Assembly: GCA_039090855.1 (NCBI GenBank)
Contig: CM077023.1
Span: 81,133,127-81,197,126 of the forward strand
Source: Macrothele yani
Lineage: Eukaryota; Arthropoda; Arachnida; Araneae; Macrothelidae
DNA length: 64,000 bases
Reading direction: 5' to 3'
The first letter of the stretch is position 1. Every line of letters starts with the position of its first letter. Below the pieces are notes generated by a model that had not been told where the DNA came from, ran no database searches, and worked only from the letters and a program-made list of their open reading frames with translations. The translations under genes and the position numbers were made by a program. Below are positions 47,714-59,598 of this stretch, one piece after another.

Positions 47714-48993
47714 TGAAGAGCAAAGCTGAAAACTAAGAAAAAACTTTTGAATTTAAAACGAAAGTTGCAAAATAATATATATATCAAACTCATTTTCACG
47801 TCACTTGTTTTAAAAAAGGAAAGTCAGTATTGTAGCTGGGGCTATGGAAGCTGAAGAAAAAGGCTTGTGGAAAATTTGTTTTACTCATTTTGCTTCATAC
47901 GTTTTACTAATATGTGAAGTTTTTACTTACCACTTTTGTGTTAATGATGATGGAAATTATTGTCCATGTGGACGAAACTGAATGAAACTAAGTAAAACTC
48001 TGATTTATTTTCTCATCGAAGGCATTGCAGGAATCCACGGTGGCAGTAATTCACGCTGGATACTAAGGGTAAAACGTTAACGGAACTTCCTTCTACTGTC
48101 ATGCTGTAAGTGGCATTGTACTTCTTCATACGCTGAAAGAAATCAAAATCTTTTCAGAAATAGATTAATTACTGATCTACCTCTTGTCGAATGAAAGAAT
48201 TAATACTACAAAGATCAAGGGGAAACAATATTCGCTACCACTTTCTTGGAAGTTTAAAAATTATGAATTATATATCCTGGAAATTCCATCTCTCTGTGTA
48301 TTATGAAAATTAAGATATTGTTTTTTAAATGAAAGTAATTCATGAGAGCAACTACATTGTGAAAGTGACCACCTAATTCAGTGATAAAGCACAAACCGAC
48401 ATTTACAGCTGTTTTCGCTTGTGTGCCATAGTCATATTCTTCCTCTAAAAGGGAGATACGGCAATATAAATCCTCAGGGTAATTTCTTCTGTTAGTACCT
48501 CTGTTATTGAAGCTAATAAAAATATATTGTCTAGAAATTTTTCAATAGCATACATTTTTTTCCTTCCTTAAGATAGGAGATATGCCTTATCACTAGACTG
48601 GCTTCAAAAAGTTAGCAAACAATCGCGAAGTAATAATGCATTATTTTTTAATTGAAATTTCTGAAAAGCTGTTTCAAATTACTGTGATTCAAATTAAACC
48701 ACTGAATTTAGAAATTTTTATAACTAAAGTTAGGTACTGAAAATGACTCTTCTTGCTGTTATGTTGTGGATCTGTGAAAAAATCACCATATTTGTTTTAA
48801 AAATTAATTTAAATATTTGTAATTCATTTCTTCCAGCAGAGTCAAGGCGATTCAACAATATACATATATATGCCAAGGCATAGCGTTCAATAGGAACGTG
48901 GTATAGTGTAGAATTTTTTCAATTGTACGAAAAAAGTCATAGCAGCCATAGGCAGAATAATTCATACATAAACTTATATATACAGTATTCACG
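47410..48993. other. Intronic sequence with a long (TA)n tract
   Basis: An uninterrupted TA run occupies about 47651-47711. A segment near 47795-47860 (cattttcacgtcacttgttt, gctatggaagctgaagaaaa) is similar in inverted form to 45700-45785, so it marks a diverged duplicate. The rest is AT-rich. Confidence 0.55.
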
Positions 48994-49195
48994 ATTTAAT
49001 GACCACTATGACTTGCTCTGAGGGCCAGTCTCCCATCCCTAATTTGGAGCCACTGGTTCCAGGAAGGGTGCAGAGCCAGCGCAATCGGACAAGCGCACCG
49101 CCCATGGCTTATCCAGGACCCGAGTATGGCCCTACTCGGACGAATGGTCAGATGCGAGCGCCTCAGACCACTCGCCTACCGGGGCGGGCTTTAAG
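48994..49195 (-). mobile_element. tRNA-derived SINE, family A
   Basis: Left end acgatttaatgaccactatg, body ggagccactggttccaggaa, box B region atccaggacccgagtatgg (mutated), right end cctcagaccactcgcctacc. Confidence 0.88.
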
Positions 49196-49510
49196 TTTGG
49201 GTGTAACTTCATCGATCGCACACAGGAAAGTCAACTTGGAAGTCTGTGAGTATTGACAATATATTTTTTATGCACTCGCTGGTACATATGGAATATACCT
49301 TGAATTGAGTGCTGACAAAACCGGTAGAAGTCACCAGCATTTGTTATCACTTTTGTGTCAGTTAAGTGGCAAAGACTTAACTGATGTACGACTTTGTAAT
49401 ATTCTAATTATCGATATGAGAATTGTTATGGTCTCGTAAATTTTACAGCGATGATGATAAACATTTATTTTGCGCAGCTTTTGCTGAGTCCTAAAACTCT
49501 TGTTGAAATA

Positions 49511-50797
49511 TCAGGTCGTTTGGAAAATAATGGCCGATTTTCTGATGTACCACATTCAACTGGCCTACAATGCTTGCAGACCAACCAGCTCGCAGGGCCA
49601 TTCGTACGAGATGAAGGCCGACTCAGGCGCCACATACACGCAACAATCGGTTGAGCTGCAGTCGGTGCTACCCGTATGAGAGTGGTCTGTACAACATGTT
49701 AGGAAGGAGTGAGTTGCAGGTGATTCTGCTTCATGCGTTCAAATTGGGTCGTAATGCGGCACAAACCTGTCGCAATGTGGTCGAGGCATAGGGCGAGGAG
49801 GCAACATCTGAACGTACTGTTCGTCGGCTGTTTGAAAAGTTTCGTTCTGGTGACACGAGCCAACCTGATGAGGAGGGCCGAAGACGACATTCGGTCATTG
49901 ATAACGACGCTCTGAAGGCAAATATGAAGGCAAATCCTTGCAGCAGTCAGAGTACTCGCTAAATAGTACAATGTGTCCGTGTCAACCATTTCCGAACATC
50001 TCAATCAAATTGGTAGGATCAAAAAGTTCGATACGTGGGTCCCACACGAACGGACGGAACATCAGAAACAACAACGGTTTGAGATGTACAGTAGTAACCT
50101 TCTGGTTCGCAACGAAAAGGAGCCCCTGCTTGATCGCATTGAAACCTGTGATGAAAAGTGAGTGCTAAACGACAACCGTAAGCGATCTGGACAGTGGCTG
50201 AACAATGGTGAGCCACCGAAACAACATTCTAAACCAAGGGTGATGCCAAAGAAGGTTTTGTTGAGAGTGTGGTGGACTGTTCAGGGTGTCATACACTATA
50301 GGTTCTTGAATGCTGGTGAAAGCATTACCTCAGTCACATACTGTAAAGAAATTGACTGAATGCACCAGAAGTTGTATTCCAAGCAGCCATCTTTGTGAAC
50401 AGAAAGTGCCCAATTCTTCTCCATGATAACGCAAGACCACACGTGTCACAAATGACGAAACAGAAACTACACGAACTGAGGTTCGAAACCGTCCCACATC
50501 CAGTCTACTCGCATGACTTGACATCTGCCGATTTCCACATGTTCATGCATTTTAGCAATTACTTCAAGGACAGGGCTCAGAAACCGAGAGGAGGCCGAAA
50601 TTGCATTCCGAGACTTTCTTGCATTCAGGGAGCCAGATTTCTTCCGGATTGGCATTGAAGCACTTTTTACTCGCAGGCAGAGACAGGTGTGGAGCTGCTG
50701 AAGGCGCCTATTTCGAATAAAACAAGGTAGTGTGCTATGTGGTATGTCTTTTTCATTTTTACCCTCCAAATCGGCCATTATTTTCCGAACGACCTGG
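49511..50797 (+). mobile_element. Mariner element, complete with TIRs and TA duplication, 1287 bp
   Basis: Left TIR begins tcaggtcgtttggaaaataa and continues tggccgattt; the right end is its inverse with about two differences. TA flanks at 49509-49510 and 50798-50799. Length is typical of mariner. Confidence 0.95.
49696..50720 (+). pseudogene. Mariner transposase (DD34D, SETMAR-like), disrupted
   Basis: ATG at 49696 opens MLGRSELQVILLHAFKLGRN. A TAG interrupts soon after, then TSERTVRRLFEKFRSGDTSQ and a second stop. A new frame gives VSTISEHLNQIGRIKKFDTW, WVPHERTEHQ, RIETCDEK, then TGA where Trp is expected, LNDNRKRSGQWLN, KVLLRVWWTVQGVIHYRFLN. A third frame gives PILLHDNARPHVSQ and HDLTSADFHMF. 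All three catalytic Asp residues remain, but at least four stops and two frameshifts are present. Confidence 0.93.
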
Positions 50798-50799
50798 TA

Positions 50800-53559
50800 A
50801 TTTTTTTTATAAAACAGAATCTGTGTTTACTTTCATAATTATGCAGAACGTTTCTGGAATTGTTTTGTGAGTTTTGTTAATACTACCAATAGCTGTCGCG
50901 AGCGGTAATATTCTTTATCACCAGAGATTACTGAAAAGCAATTTCAGACTACTGTGAGGCAATATATACCAGTACATTCAGTAATACTGAAATTTCTTTT
51001 GTTTACGGTTATGATCAGTTAAAAATCTACGATATCTGTTTTTAGAAATATTGAATGATTATTTTAACATCTAAATAGTTTTCTTTCGCTTCGTAGATAC
51101 ATGGGAGGGGTGGGGGGGGGGGGTTTAGTTGTGAACACGAGAGATGAAATCAACTGTGGAGATATTTTTCAATTCTTCATCGAGATTGCAAGTTTCTGAT
51201 CATTTATTATTTATCAAAGCGTTGCCTTAAATTGGATATAACTGTTTGCATACCTTACCTCTTTTTTTTCCTTTTTAGGGACAGGGAGGAAAAGAAGCCC
51301 ATCATTTTTTACCTTGCTTTAGACACCTAAACGTAAATACTCAAATATTATAGTTTGAAACTCTGATATGTGTAAATATGAAGCAGGTTCTTCGCACTTG
51401 CTATACGCTCTGCGTGATTTTTCATGGGTAAAAAAAAACTGAAAGAATTTTGAGTACTTTAAACACTGTCTTACTTAATTTGTTTAAGAAACAATTCTGG
51501 GAGTAGAATATTGCAAATCTGGGAGTGGACACTTCTCATTTGTTTGAATTCGGTGTTGTGTGCAAATTATTATTCATTTTTGAATCGACTTCTTTTATGA
51601 AGTTCCCAGTTAAGTATTTACTGGTTCCCCTCGTAATTAATTTTTTTTTTTTTTGTGTGTTATTTAACACGCCAATTAATAATTTTTTGAAATATCAAAT
51701 TTTGCGCAACGACAGGGTACATTTATTCCTAATAAAATTCCTCGCGATATTTATATAAAAAACTACAAGACTGCCAATACTGCGGATCTCTTAATTTCAT
51801 TAAATGATATCATAGGCAATTATCGATTGAAACATGCTTTCTCACGGAAACGATGTTCGTGATTTCGATTTATACTGAAATTCTGGAAATCCTTTTTAGC
51901 CCGTGTTTCTCAATGCATTTTTTGAGAAACACTGCACCTGCATTATTTATACGGAATTTTCCAATTTTTTTTATCGGACAATAGCTGTTTATTTCTTTGA
52001 CAGCTGTAATAATAATAACAATAGTAATTATTATTATTATTATTATACAATACCCTGTTGGAAATCTTATATTCCTTTAATGAAAACTGACCTTAAGTTT
52101 TGTAGAAACATGCGGAACATGTCATTAAATTTGCTGTTATATTACTTTAGACAGATAAACAATCGTCACACAAAATAAGGGTTTGGCGGAATTTTGAATG
52201 ACTTACTTTGTGTATATCAATTTTTAATTTCCCCGTCGAAACGTTATTTCTACGATTTTTCCCAGAAGGCACGCATTCTAAATCCATGAGGTTGTTTAAT
52301 ATCTGACTTCAGCGACAATGGGCCCCAAAGAAAAATCTTTGAAAGGTATGAGCCACTGAAAAATACTCATATGACATACTTTTCTAGCATCATCAGCACA
52401 TTTATACGCTTCGGTAAATAAATATACGCAACGGAATCTTTCCAACGACGCGTGCAGTTTTTACATGCAACGAAATTTCAGGGAGTTGTTTACTTTTGTT
52501 CTTACGTATGATGAGCATTTTAGTTCCTTATTCCATACTTAGCCTTATGGCGCAGCAGAGGCAGAACAGCTCTTAGCGACTGATGATTTCTCGGATTATA
52601 TGATTAATAATTTTATTTTCATTATTTATGCCAGAATGTATAAAACAAAGAAAACTTTTCATTCTCTTCCGTTTATTACAAAGTTCCGATTTTGCTAGTT
52701 ACTACGCGCTGCTCAAAAGGTTTGGAAATTCTTTTATGACGAAAGATTTGCGCTTTATCTTCGAAATCAAGTCATTCTTCAAATGCGTTAGTCTACACTG
52801 AAAAAAAAAATCAAGTTTTTATTTGTCGTGGAATATCTATATAAACTGGAATATTTCATGGGTTAAAGCAGTGCTGTTGCTAAATAAAAATACTAGGACT
52901 AACACCAGGCAAGTATTTCTCTCTCTCTCTAGTATTGTTTCATTTTAACGACTCCTGTGTGCATACTGGAGTCACTCATTCCAAATGTAAGAACGCTTGC
53001 TTGGAAAAGGGGAAGAGCATGCTCCGTGTGCCGAGCAAAAGGATGTATGTAGCTTTTGTTCCGTAAGAACATATATTCATGTCTAACCCAAGATTTCAGC
53101 CTAGAGCCAGCAGAACAAGAAGCAGCCTGCCAGAGCTGTGTCAGTTCATACTGCATATCTTTAAGTTCGAATAGTTGCGAGACAACTAAGAACAAGATTG
53201 GATTTTTAATTTTACCAGATGTTCCTTAACTTATCACCGGTGTGGTGCATTTGACTGAACTACGAGGCCGCTTGAAACCCCGCCTTTAGTCCATGCACTA
53301 ACTCGTGTTTCAGTTCTAACGAATTAGCTTTACATACAATACCCAGTTCAGACACAAGAAACTAATAGTATACAAAAGACTAATTTCCAAAGAAAAATGC
53401 TAGTTATGCAGTTCTCGTTTTTTCGTAGGGATTCCACCCGAGTTTGGGTTTAAACCTGACTTCCTTAGTCTGTTTAAACCTGACTTCCTTAGTCTTTGTG
53501 GCAATAGGTAGGGTTGGAGAGCCCTGATGTGGCAGGACGTTCAAAAGTTCGGAAAGAGT
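50800..53559. other. Intronic sequence with several simple repeats
   Basis: G-run at 51107-51123, T-run at 51641-51654, (TAA)n/(TTA)n at 52006-52047, (CT)n at 52919-52930, and a 24-bp duplication of tttaaacctgacttccttag near 53449 and 53473. No gene is recognised. Confidence 0.55.
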
Positions 53560-53562
53560 TGG

Positions 53563-53665
53563 AAGTGGCGTCGAAACCGCGGGGGCAGAGGAGACATATT
53601 TGCCCCAGTACTTATTTACAGAAGTGAAACATCACATTTGCCCCCCCCTCACTTTTGAAAAAATA
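53563..53665. repeat. Dispersed repeat F, copy 2
   Basis: ggcgtcgaaaccgcgggggc and acatcacatttgcccc match the order of blocks at 10262-10350. Type unknown; both copies are short. Confidence 0.55.
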
Positions 53666-54344
53666 TTTGTATTATATTTTTGTTTCCTACCATTTGAAAT
53701 TCCTTCAGATAAAATTAAATATTATTTTTTATTTCAATTATTAACTATCCACATTTTTAATGCCATTTCTTAAACCCTGGTCAAAATCTCTTCATTTGTC
53801 AAGTATGAGGAGAAAAAACGTTTCACGAAATACCAGCCGTAAGAAAAACCAGTTATCTCGAAATTCCGGAAGGGCAATGCATTTTTATAAGAAAGGCAGG
53901 AAAGTTTTCTGTTATTCTATTTAAATAAAATAAAATAAGTTTTTCTTTAAAGAAAGAAAATAGAAGCACGAGAGGAACAAAGGAATGAGGCATATCTTTA
54001 CACTAGGTTTTTATTGCATAATGTAAAAACTATGGTTCTTGTGGAATTCATACTAATATGTAGATGTCTAAATCAATACAGTTTGACATCATTTATGATA
54101 TGAGTAAAATGTTTTATATCGAAAACCCCTGTAATATTGATATAAAAGTCACGAGCTTATATTAATTTATATTTTATGTAATATTTTTATCTGTAGCACG
54201 ATTTAATGACGTCATTACTACGTGTTTCACATCACAATAAGTTTTGATTTGACCAAAAAATACATACCCTAATATCATGCCCCTGCTAAAAAAATAAAAA
54301 AGTTCCGGCCCCCTGGGAGGTGATACCCTTATTTTTTACAGATA
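53666..54344. other. Intronic sequence, no feature seen
   Basis: AT-rich with A-runs; no supported feature. Confidence 0.4.
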
Positions 54345-54359
54345 GTTTTTTTCCCTGGT

Positions 54360-54483
54360 TCGCTGACTTAGCGCGCTATCCAAGGCGCATTGGTTTTGGG
54401 GACTGGCTCGTGTAGCTGGTTTCGAACTCACAACCATCAGGTTGACAGTCGGCTGCTCTAGCCACTAGATTACCCACAGCTCG
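54360..54483 (-). mobile_element. tRNA-like SINE head, family distinct from A and B
   Basis: On the minus strand: agctgtgggtaatctagtgg (box A), then a stem-like segment, then gtgagttcgaaaccagct (box B). A tRNA-like fold is possible, but the acceptor stem does not close well and no CCA or functional context is seen. A pseudo-tRNA or SINE fragment is the best reading. Confidence 0.6.
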
Positions 54484-55039
54484 AATTATAGTATTTATTA
54501 TATTTATTCAAGAGAAATACATTTATCATTTTTAAGTAATAAGCCCTCAAAATTCATATACGCAATTAGATAAATCGAATTCGGTATCGAGATCATTTCC
54601 GCTAAGAATCAATCATGCAAGTTTTCGATTTTTTGTTTCATATTTTGTATACCTTATTCTAAAGCAGTAAGCGCCACTACTTCTATAATTAGTTATTCTT
54701 CTCATGTTTATGTTTAAAAGTATTTTCAACGAGAGAATCAGCTGTATGTAATAATTATATTTTTTCAACAACCGCGTATAAATCACGGAAATAATATTCC
54801 ATTGTCTGTTTTATATTAAATAAAAGACGATAGTTTATTTGCTTATGGTAAGAATAATTCGTGCAAAAATATAACAATAATATAAATATAAAATTGCTTT
54901 AATATACACGGTCGAGTCACATTATTGTGACCACAAGCTAATATCCAGAGTATCCGCCGTGTGCAGTGCGGACAGCAGCTAGACGGGCTGGGAGTGACTC
55001 AATAAGGTCTGGGGAATTAGGGGGCCAGGGAAGACTTTG

Positions 55040-55487
55040 TTATAATAACGCCGCCATGAGAGCATTTGTCATTTTCATGTAGGACTTCCGTCCACAGGGA
55101 GTAGAGTTTAGGTCCCAGCCACCTACAGCGAGATCGCCTTTTGGGCAGGACACAGAAACGGAAGGAATGAGAGCAAGTCTAGCGACTTTGACAGAACAGT
55201 TTGTAGTGAGATTAGAGTACAGTAGATGGCGCCACCGTACAAGTACGATATTGCACATAGATGGGTGAGATAATTTCAGGGGAGGACATAGGAAAGGATA
55301 CCCATTTAACCAGTGGGTCCAGCCTGGGGGCCGTCACTTTACGTGCTCGTCCGATGCACGGCGGATATTCAGCGATTGTTAGTAAATCACACCATCTCTG
55401 AAAGATCAGCCCAGGCTAGAACCTGGGGACCCAGCATCGATAATCTGAAACACTAACCACTAAGCCATCCGCGGCTCGGGAAGACTT
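55040..55487 (-). mobile_element. Family B-headed SINE nested in the Tc1 element
   Basis: The head on the minus strand (gagccgcggatggcttagtg) and box B region (aggttctagcctggg) resemble family B, as does gcacggcggatattcagcga on the plus strand. The rest of the body differs from other B copies. The insertion is flanked by a 12-bp duplication gggaagactttg at 55028-55039 and 55488-55499. Confidence 0.9.
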
Positions 55488-55499
55488 TGAAGTCTTCAC

Positions 55500-56291
55500 C
55501 GTGCTTTTACAACCACTCTCTGACATTTCTAGCTGTGTGACACGTCGCACTGTCGTGCTGAAAGATCCCATCCGCCCCCAGGGTAGACAATGAGCATATA
55601 TCATTGTACGTGGTCTGCAAGGATGGATTCATAACGAATTCGGTCCATAGTGCCTTCCACAGGTAAGAGTGGACCCAGAGAATACCACGAAAACATTCCC
55701 CAGACCATAAATCTGACCCCCACCAGCTTGTGTTCTTCCATCAATGGTTGAAGAGAGTTTGTTCTCCGATGTTTCTCGCCTTATTCGCCAACGTCCATCC
55801 GTTCGATGAAGCAGAAAACGTGACTCATCGGAGAAAGCAATCCTTTATCAATCAGCGGAGGTCAAATTCCGATACTGCCGTACAAATGTAAGCCTTTTCT
55901 GCTGATGCACCTTCGTTAGCATAGGTGCAGTGACCATCCGTATGCATCGGAGCCCTAAACGCAGTAGGGTTCACTGAACTGTCGGTTTAGACACCCTTCC
56001 GGTAGCCTCTTGGTTCATTCGCATTCGGCCAGTGAGTTGCTCCACTGCAGCATGTTGATCGGCCCTCATGCACCTTCGCAGCCGACGCCCACCTCTCACA
56101 TCAATGGCATGTGGTGCTCCGCAGTTTCCACGTCGCTTATTCGCAATAGTGCCATTTCTCCAATCACGATACACTTTAACCATAGCAGCACGCGAACAGT
56201 TCACAAACTGCGCTGTTTCTACTGCCCCCTTGGCCCGAAAGCCAATAATCATCCCTTTTTCCAAATCTGATAAATCGCTCCTTTTATCCAT
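55500..56291 (-). pseudogene. Tc1-like transposase, disrupted by frameshift, insertion and deletion
   Basis: Starts at MDKRSDLSDLEKGMIIGFRA (ATG at 56291) with the HTH region CSRAAMVKVYRDWRN. A stop follows KPTVQ at 55971. Other frames then give AFSDESRFLLHRTDGRW (first Asp), FMVWGMFSWYSLGPLLPVEG, and FQHDSATCHTARNVREWL (second Asp). The sequence is split by the SINE after KHGEDF. Beyond it, WPPNSPDLIESLPARLAAV is readable, but the segment holding the last acidic residue is deleted. Confidence 0.88.
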
Positions 56292-56464
56292 GACAGCAAC
56301 GAGTGATATGTTTTCATAATTCCTACAGCACCCTTTATACACCCCCTATGTCAGCTCACGACACGTGCCTTCTTTCATTGGCTACGCGCTGTTGACGTCA
56401 AAAGTAGGAGGTGGTCACAATAATGTGACTCGACTGTGCGTGTGTCACAATGACGATTTTCTTT

Positions 56465-56640
56465 TCTCCGAGGTTTAACGACCACTGTGAGCATGCATTT
56501 GTGGTTATAAGCAGTCCCCCGTTCCTAATTTACGGTAACTGATTCCAGGGAAGGGACTGAACCAGCACCGCATAACAAACGCGTCCACCCATGCCTCATC
56601 CGATTTACATAGAACATGGGCCCAACTCATTCGGATGTTT
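56465..56640 (-). mobile_element. tRNA-derived SINE, family A, 5' truncated
   Basis: Left end gaggtttaacgaccactgtg, body cagtcccccgttcctaattt and ttccagggaagggactgaac. The box B and head at the right are degraded (catttacat-like). It starts about 25 bp beyond the Tc1 end. Confidence 0.82.
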
Positions 56641-57081
56641 CTTCCTAGTTCTTCTAAACCGTGTTTTCGAAAATTGAATTCAGTGCAATGATTAAGACTG
56701 AACGTAACTGTAATACTAGAACGGATAAAACAAAGCATTTTTGTTTCATAAAAAAAAAAAAAATGCTTTCTTGTATCACGGTTATGGCACAATTTTCAAA
56801 GTTCCGCATCCCCCAATATTGCAGAATAGTGAAAATATAAAAAAATTAAATCCTATAAATAAGTTTAACATGTGGTGTTCTTTAAACATTTCTTAATATT
56901 ATAATTACTAAAGAGAATAAAACATGTTATTAACAAAGCAACGAGGGAAAAAAATATCTAATTAAAGCGAAATGAACGAAGACAAAGTGTGGCCAAGCCG
57001 TTAGCGGCACAGGTTTATTGCTCGTGGGCCGAGTTGGGCTAGGGTTCCTGTACCAGTTGTGGCACAGGTGACGCGGTAAAC
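56641..57081. other. Intronic sequence with poly-A run
   Basis: An A-run occupies 56751-56763. A tRNA-like fragment (gtggccaagccgttagcggc, then gcccgagttggg-like text) lies at about 56988-57060 and may be another SINE head. No gene. Confidence 0.4.
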
Positions 57082-58520
57082 GGTAAAAACACCCCGGGAA
57101 AAAATACCCCAGGAGAAAATACCCCTGAAAACTTAAAAGCGGAAAAAATGCCCCCGGAGGAAATTCCCCCGGAACAAACGGTTCACTGTAAACTGCCACA
57201 CAGGAACACTGATGTGTGGCAGTGTTCCGGTGTGGCAATTTACCGGCAACCCTCCCACACATCTTTCAGCAACTTGGCCACAAAAGTTCAAAGGGGGGGC
57301 AATAAAGATCGCCGTTTCTGGGCCTATATTGAGAACTGAATTGGGAACTCCAAACGAATTTCGCAAAAACGTTCCATGTAAGCTAACTTAGCAAAGCAAG
57401 AATCGTACTTTAATTTGAAGAAATAAATTGCCTAGGATCCGAGGTACACTTGGTGTGTGTGTGTGTGGAGGGGTGGGGGGGCTCTACCTCGAACTTCCGT
57501 AATATTATATTCTGGACCTCTAGAGTCGGTCAGTGTAACCTCGATGTTACCCCTGAATAGCTCTTAGAAACTGTGTGTGTGCGTGTGGGGGGGGGTCACC
57601 ACACCCTCCTGAAAAATTCGTGGTCGTGTACAGAAGCATTATATAAAGCATGGTACTAGTGTTTACAGCTCTACATCCATTTTAGCATTTTGGGGGAAAG
57701 CCCCCTCCCCTCAGCTCATGGACCTCGCGCGGGCACTTGAAGGGGAACTTCTTGGATACACTGACAGACTCCAGCGGCCCAGAATATAATATTATGGAAG
57801 TTTGGGGTAGAGACCCCTTCCCCTTGTTTTTCGCTTGGCTTACATGGAACTTCCGTAATATTATATTCTGGACCTCTAGAGTCGATCAGTGTGTCCTCGA
57901 TGTTACCCCTGAATAGCTCTTAGAAACTGTGTGTGTGTGGGGGGGGGGTCACCACACTCTCCTGAAAATTTGTGGTCGTGTACAGAATCATTATATAAAG
58001 CATGGTACTAGTGTTTACAGCTCTACATCCATTTTAACATTTTAGGGGAAAGCCTTGCCCCCCAGCTCATGGACCTCGCGTGGGCACTTCAACGGGAACT
58101 TCCTGGATACACTGACAGACTCCAGCGGCCCAGAATATAATATTATGGAAGTTCGGGGTAGAGCCCCCTTCCCCAACCAAGGGCATCTCGGATCCTCGGC
58201 AATTTATTTCTTCAAATTAAAGTACAATTCTCACTTGGCTTACATGGAACGTTTTCGCGAAATTCGTTTGGAGTTCCCAATTCAGTTCTCAATATAGGCC
58301 CAGAAACGGCAATCTTTATAGACCCCCCCCCCCTTTGAGCTTTTGTAGCCAAGATGGTGAAAGATGTGTGGGAGGGTTGCCGGTAAATTGCCACACCGGA
58401 ACACTGCCACACATCAGTGTTCCTGTGTAGCAGTTTACAGTGAACCGTTTGTTCTGGGGTATTTTTTCCGGGGCATTTTTTTCCGCTTTTCAGTTTTCAG
58501 GGGTATTTTCTCCGGAGGTA
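57082..58520. repeat. Foldback family C1 element, about 1.44 kb, core duplicated
   Basis: Left end ggtaaaaacaccccgggaaa, arms with gtgtggcagtgttccggtgt and cgtttctgggcctatattga, then the core. A block with acttccgtaatattatattc and the following sequence (57490-57790 and 57845-58140) is present twice in tandem. The right arm ends tctccggaggta at 58520, so the last few terminal bases are missing there. Confidence 0.92.
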
Positions 58521-58524
58521 TGCG

Positions 58525-58840
58525 TTCTTGATGTACGGAACTGACTGAGGCCCTTCCTTAGAGTCAGGGGCGCAAAATTAAGGACGGGCGACTGCTTATA
58601 CCGTTTAAATTTCATCATGGCGGGCAAGTGGTACACCCGGCAGGGGTGGCCCAGGGGCCCGGGCTCTGACCATGGGGTATCGTTTGGTCCCTCGTACTTT
58701 GTTATTGGCTGCTGATTTTTAAATATATTTGTGTATGCTTTTAAATACATATTTTACGAGTCATTGGGAAAAGAAATCCTTAGTACGCCATTGTGATGGT
58801 CGTTAAACCCCGAAATTAAAAAAAAAAAAAAAAGAAAAGA
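58525..58840 (+). mobile_element. SINE family A tail with an internal insertion
   Basis: aattaaggacgggcgactgc at 58583 and tgatggtcgttaaaccccga at 58793 are the usual 3' body and end of family A, with an A-run tail at 58818-58833. Normally they are adjacent; here about 160 bp separate them, including a head-like gcaggggtggcccaggggcc. The 5' head of the host copy is missing. Confidence 0.6.

Positions 58841-59598
<758 letters not shown>

Larger units (their letters stand above)
54907..56438 (-). mobile_element. Second Tc1-like transposon with TIRs, carrying a nested SINE
   Basis: Ends are inverted: left cacggtcgagtcacattatt and, inward from the right, cacagtcgagtcacattatt; both continue gtgaccac. 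TA precedes the left end; the right flank is CG. Span 1532 bp, of which about 448 bp plus a 12-bp duplication are a later insertion. Confidence 0.93.

Noticed and set aside
54360..54483. Functional tRNA gene on the minus strand
   Set aside because: The acceptor stem does not close convincingly and the anticodon loop is unclear; a SINE or pseudo-tRNA is more likely.
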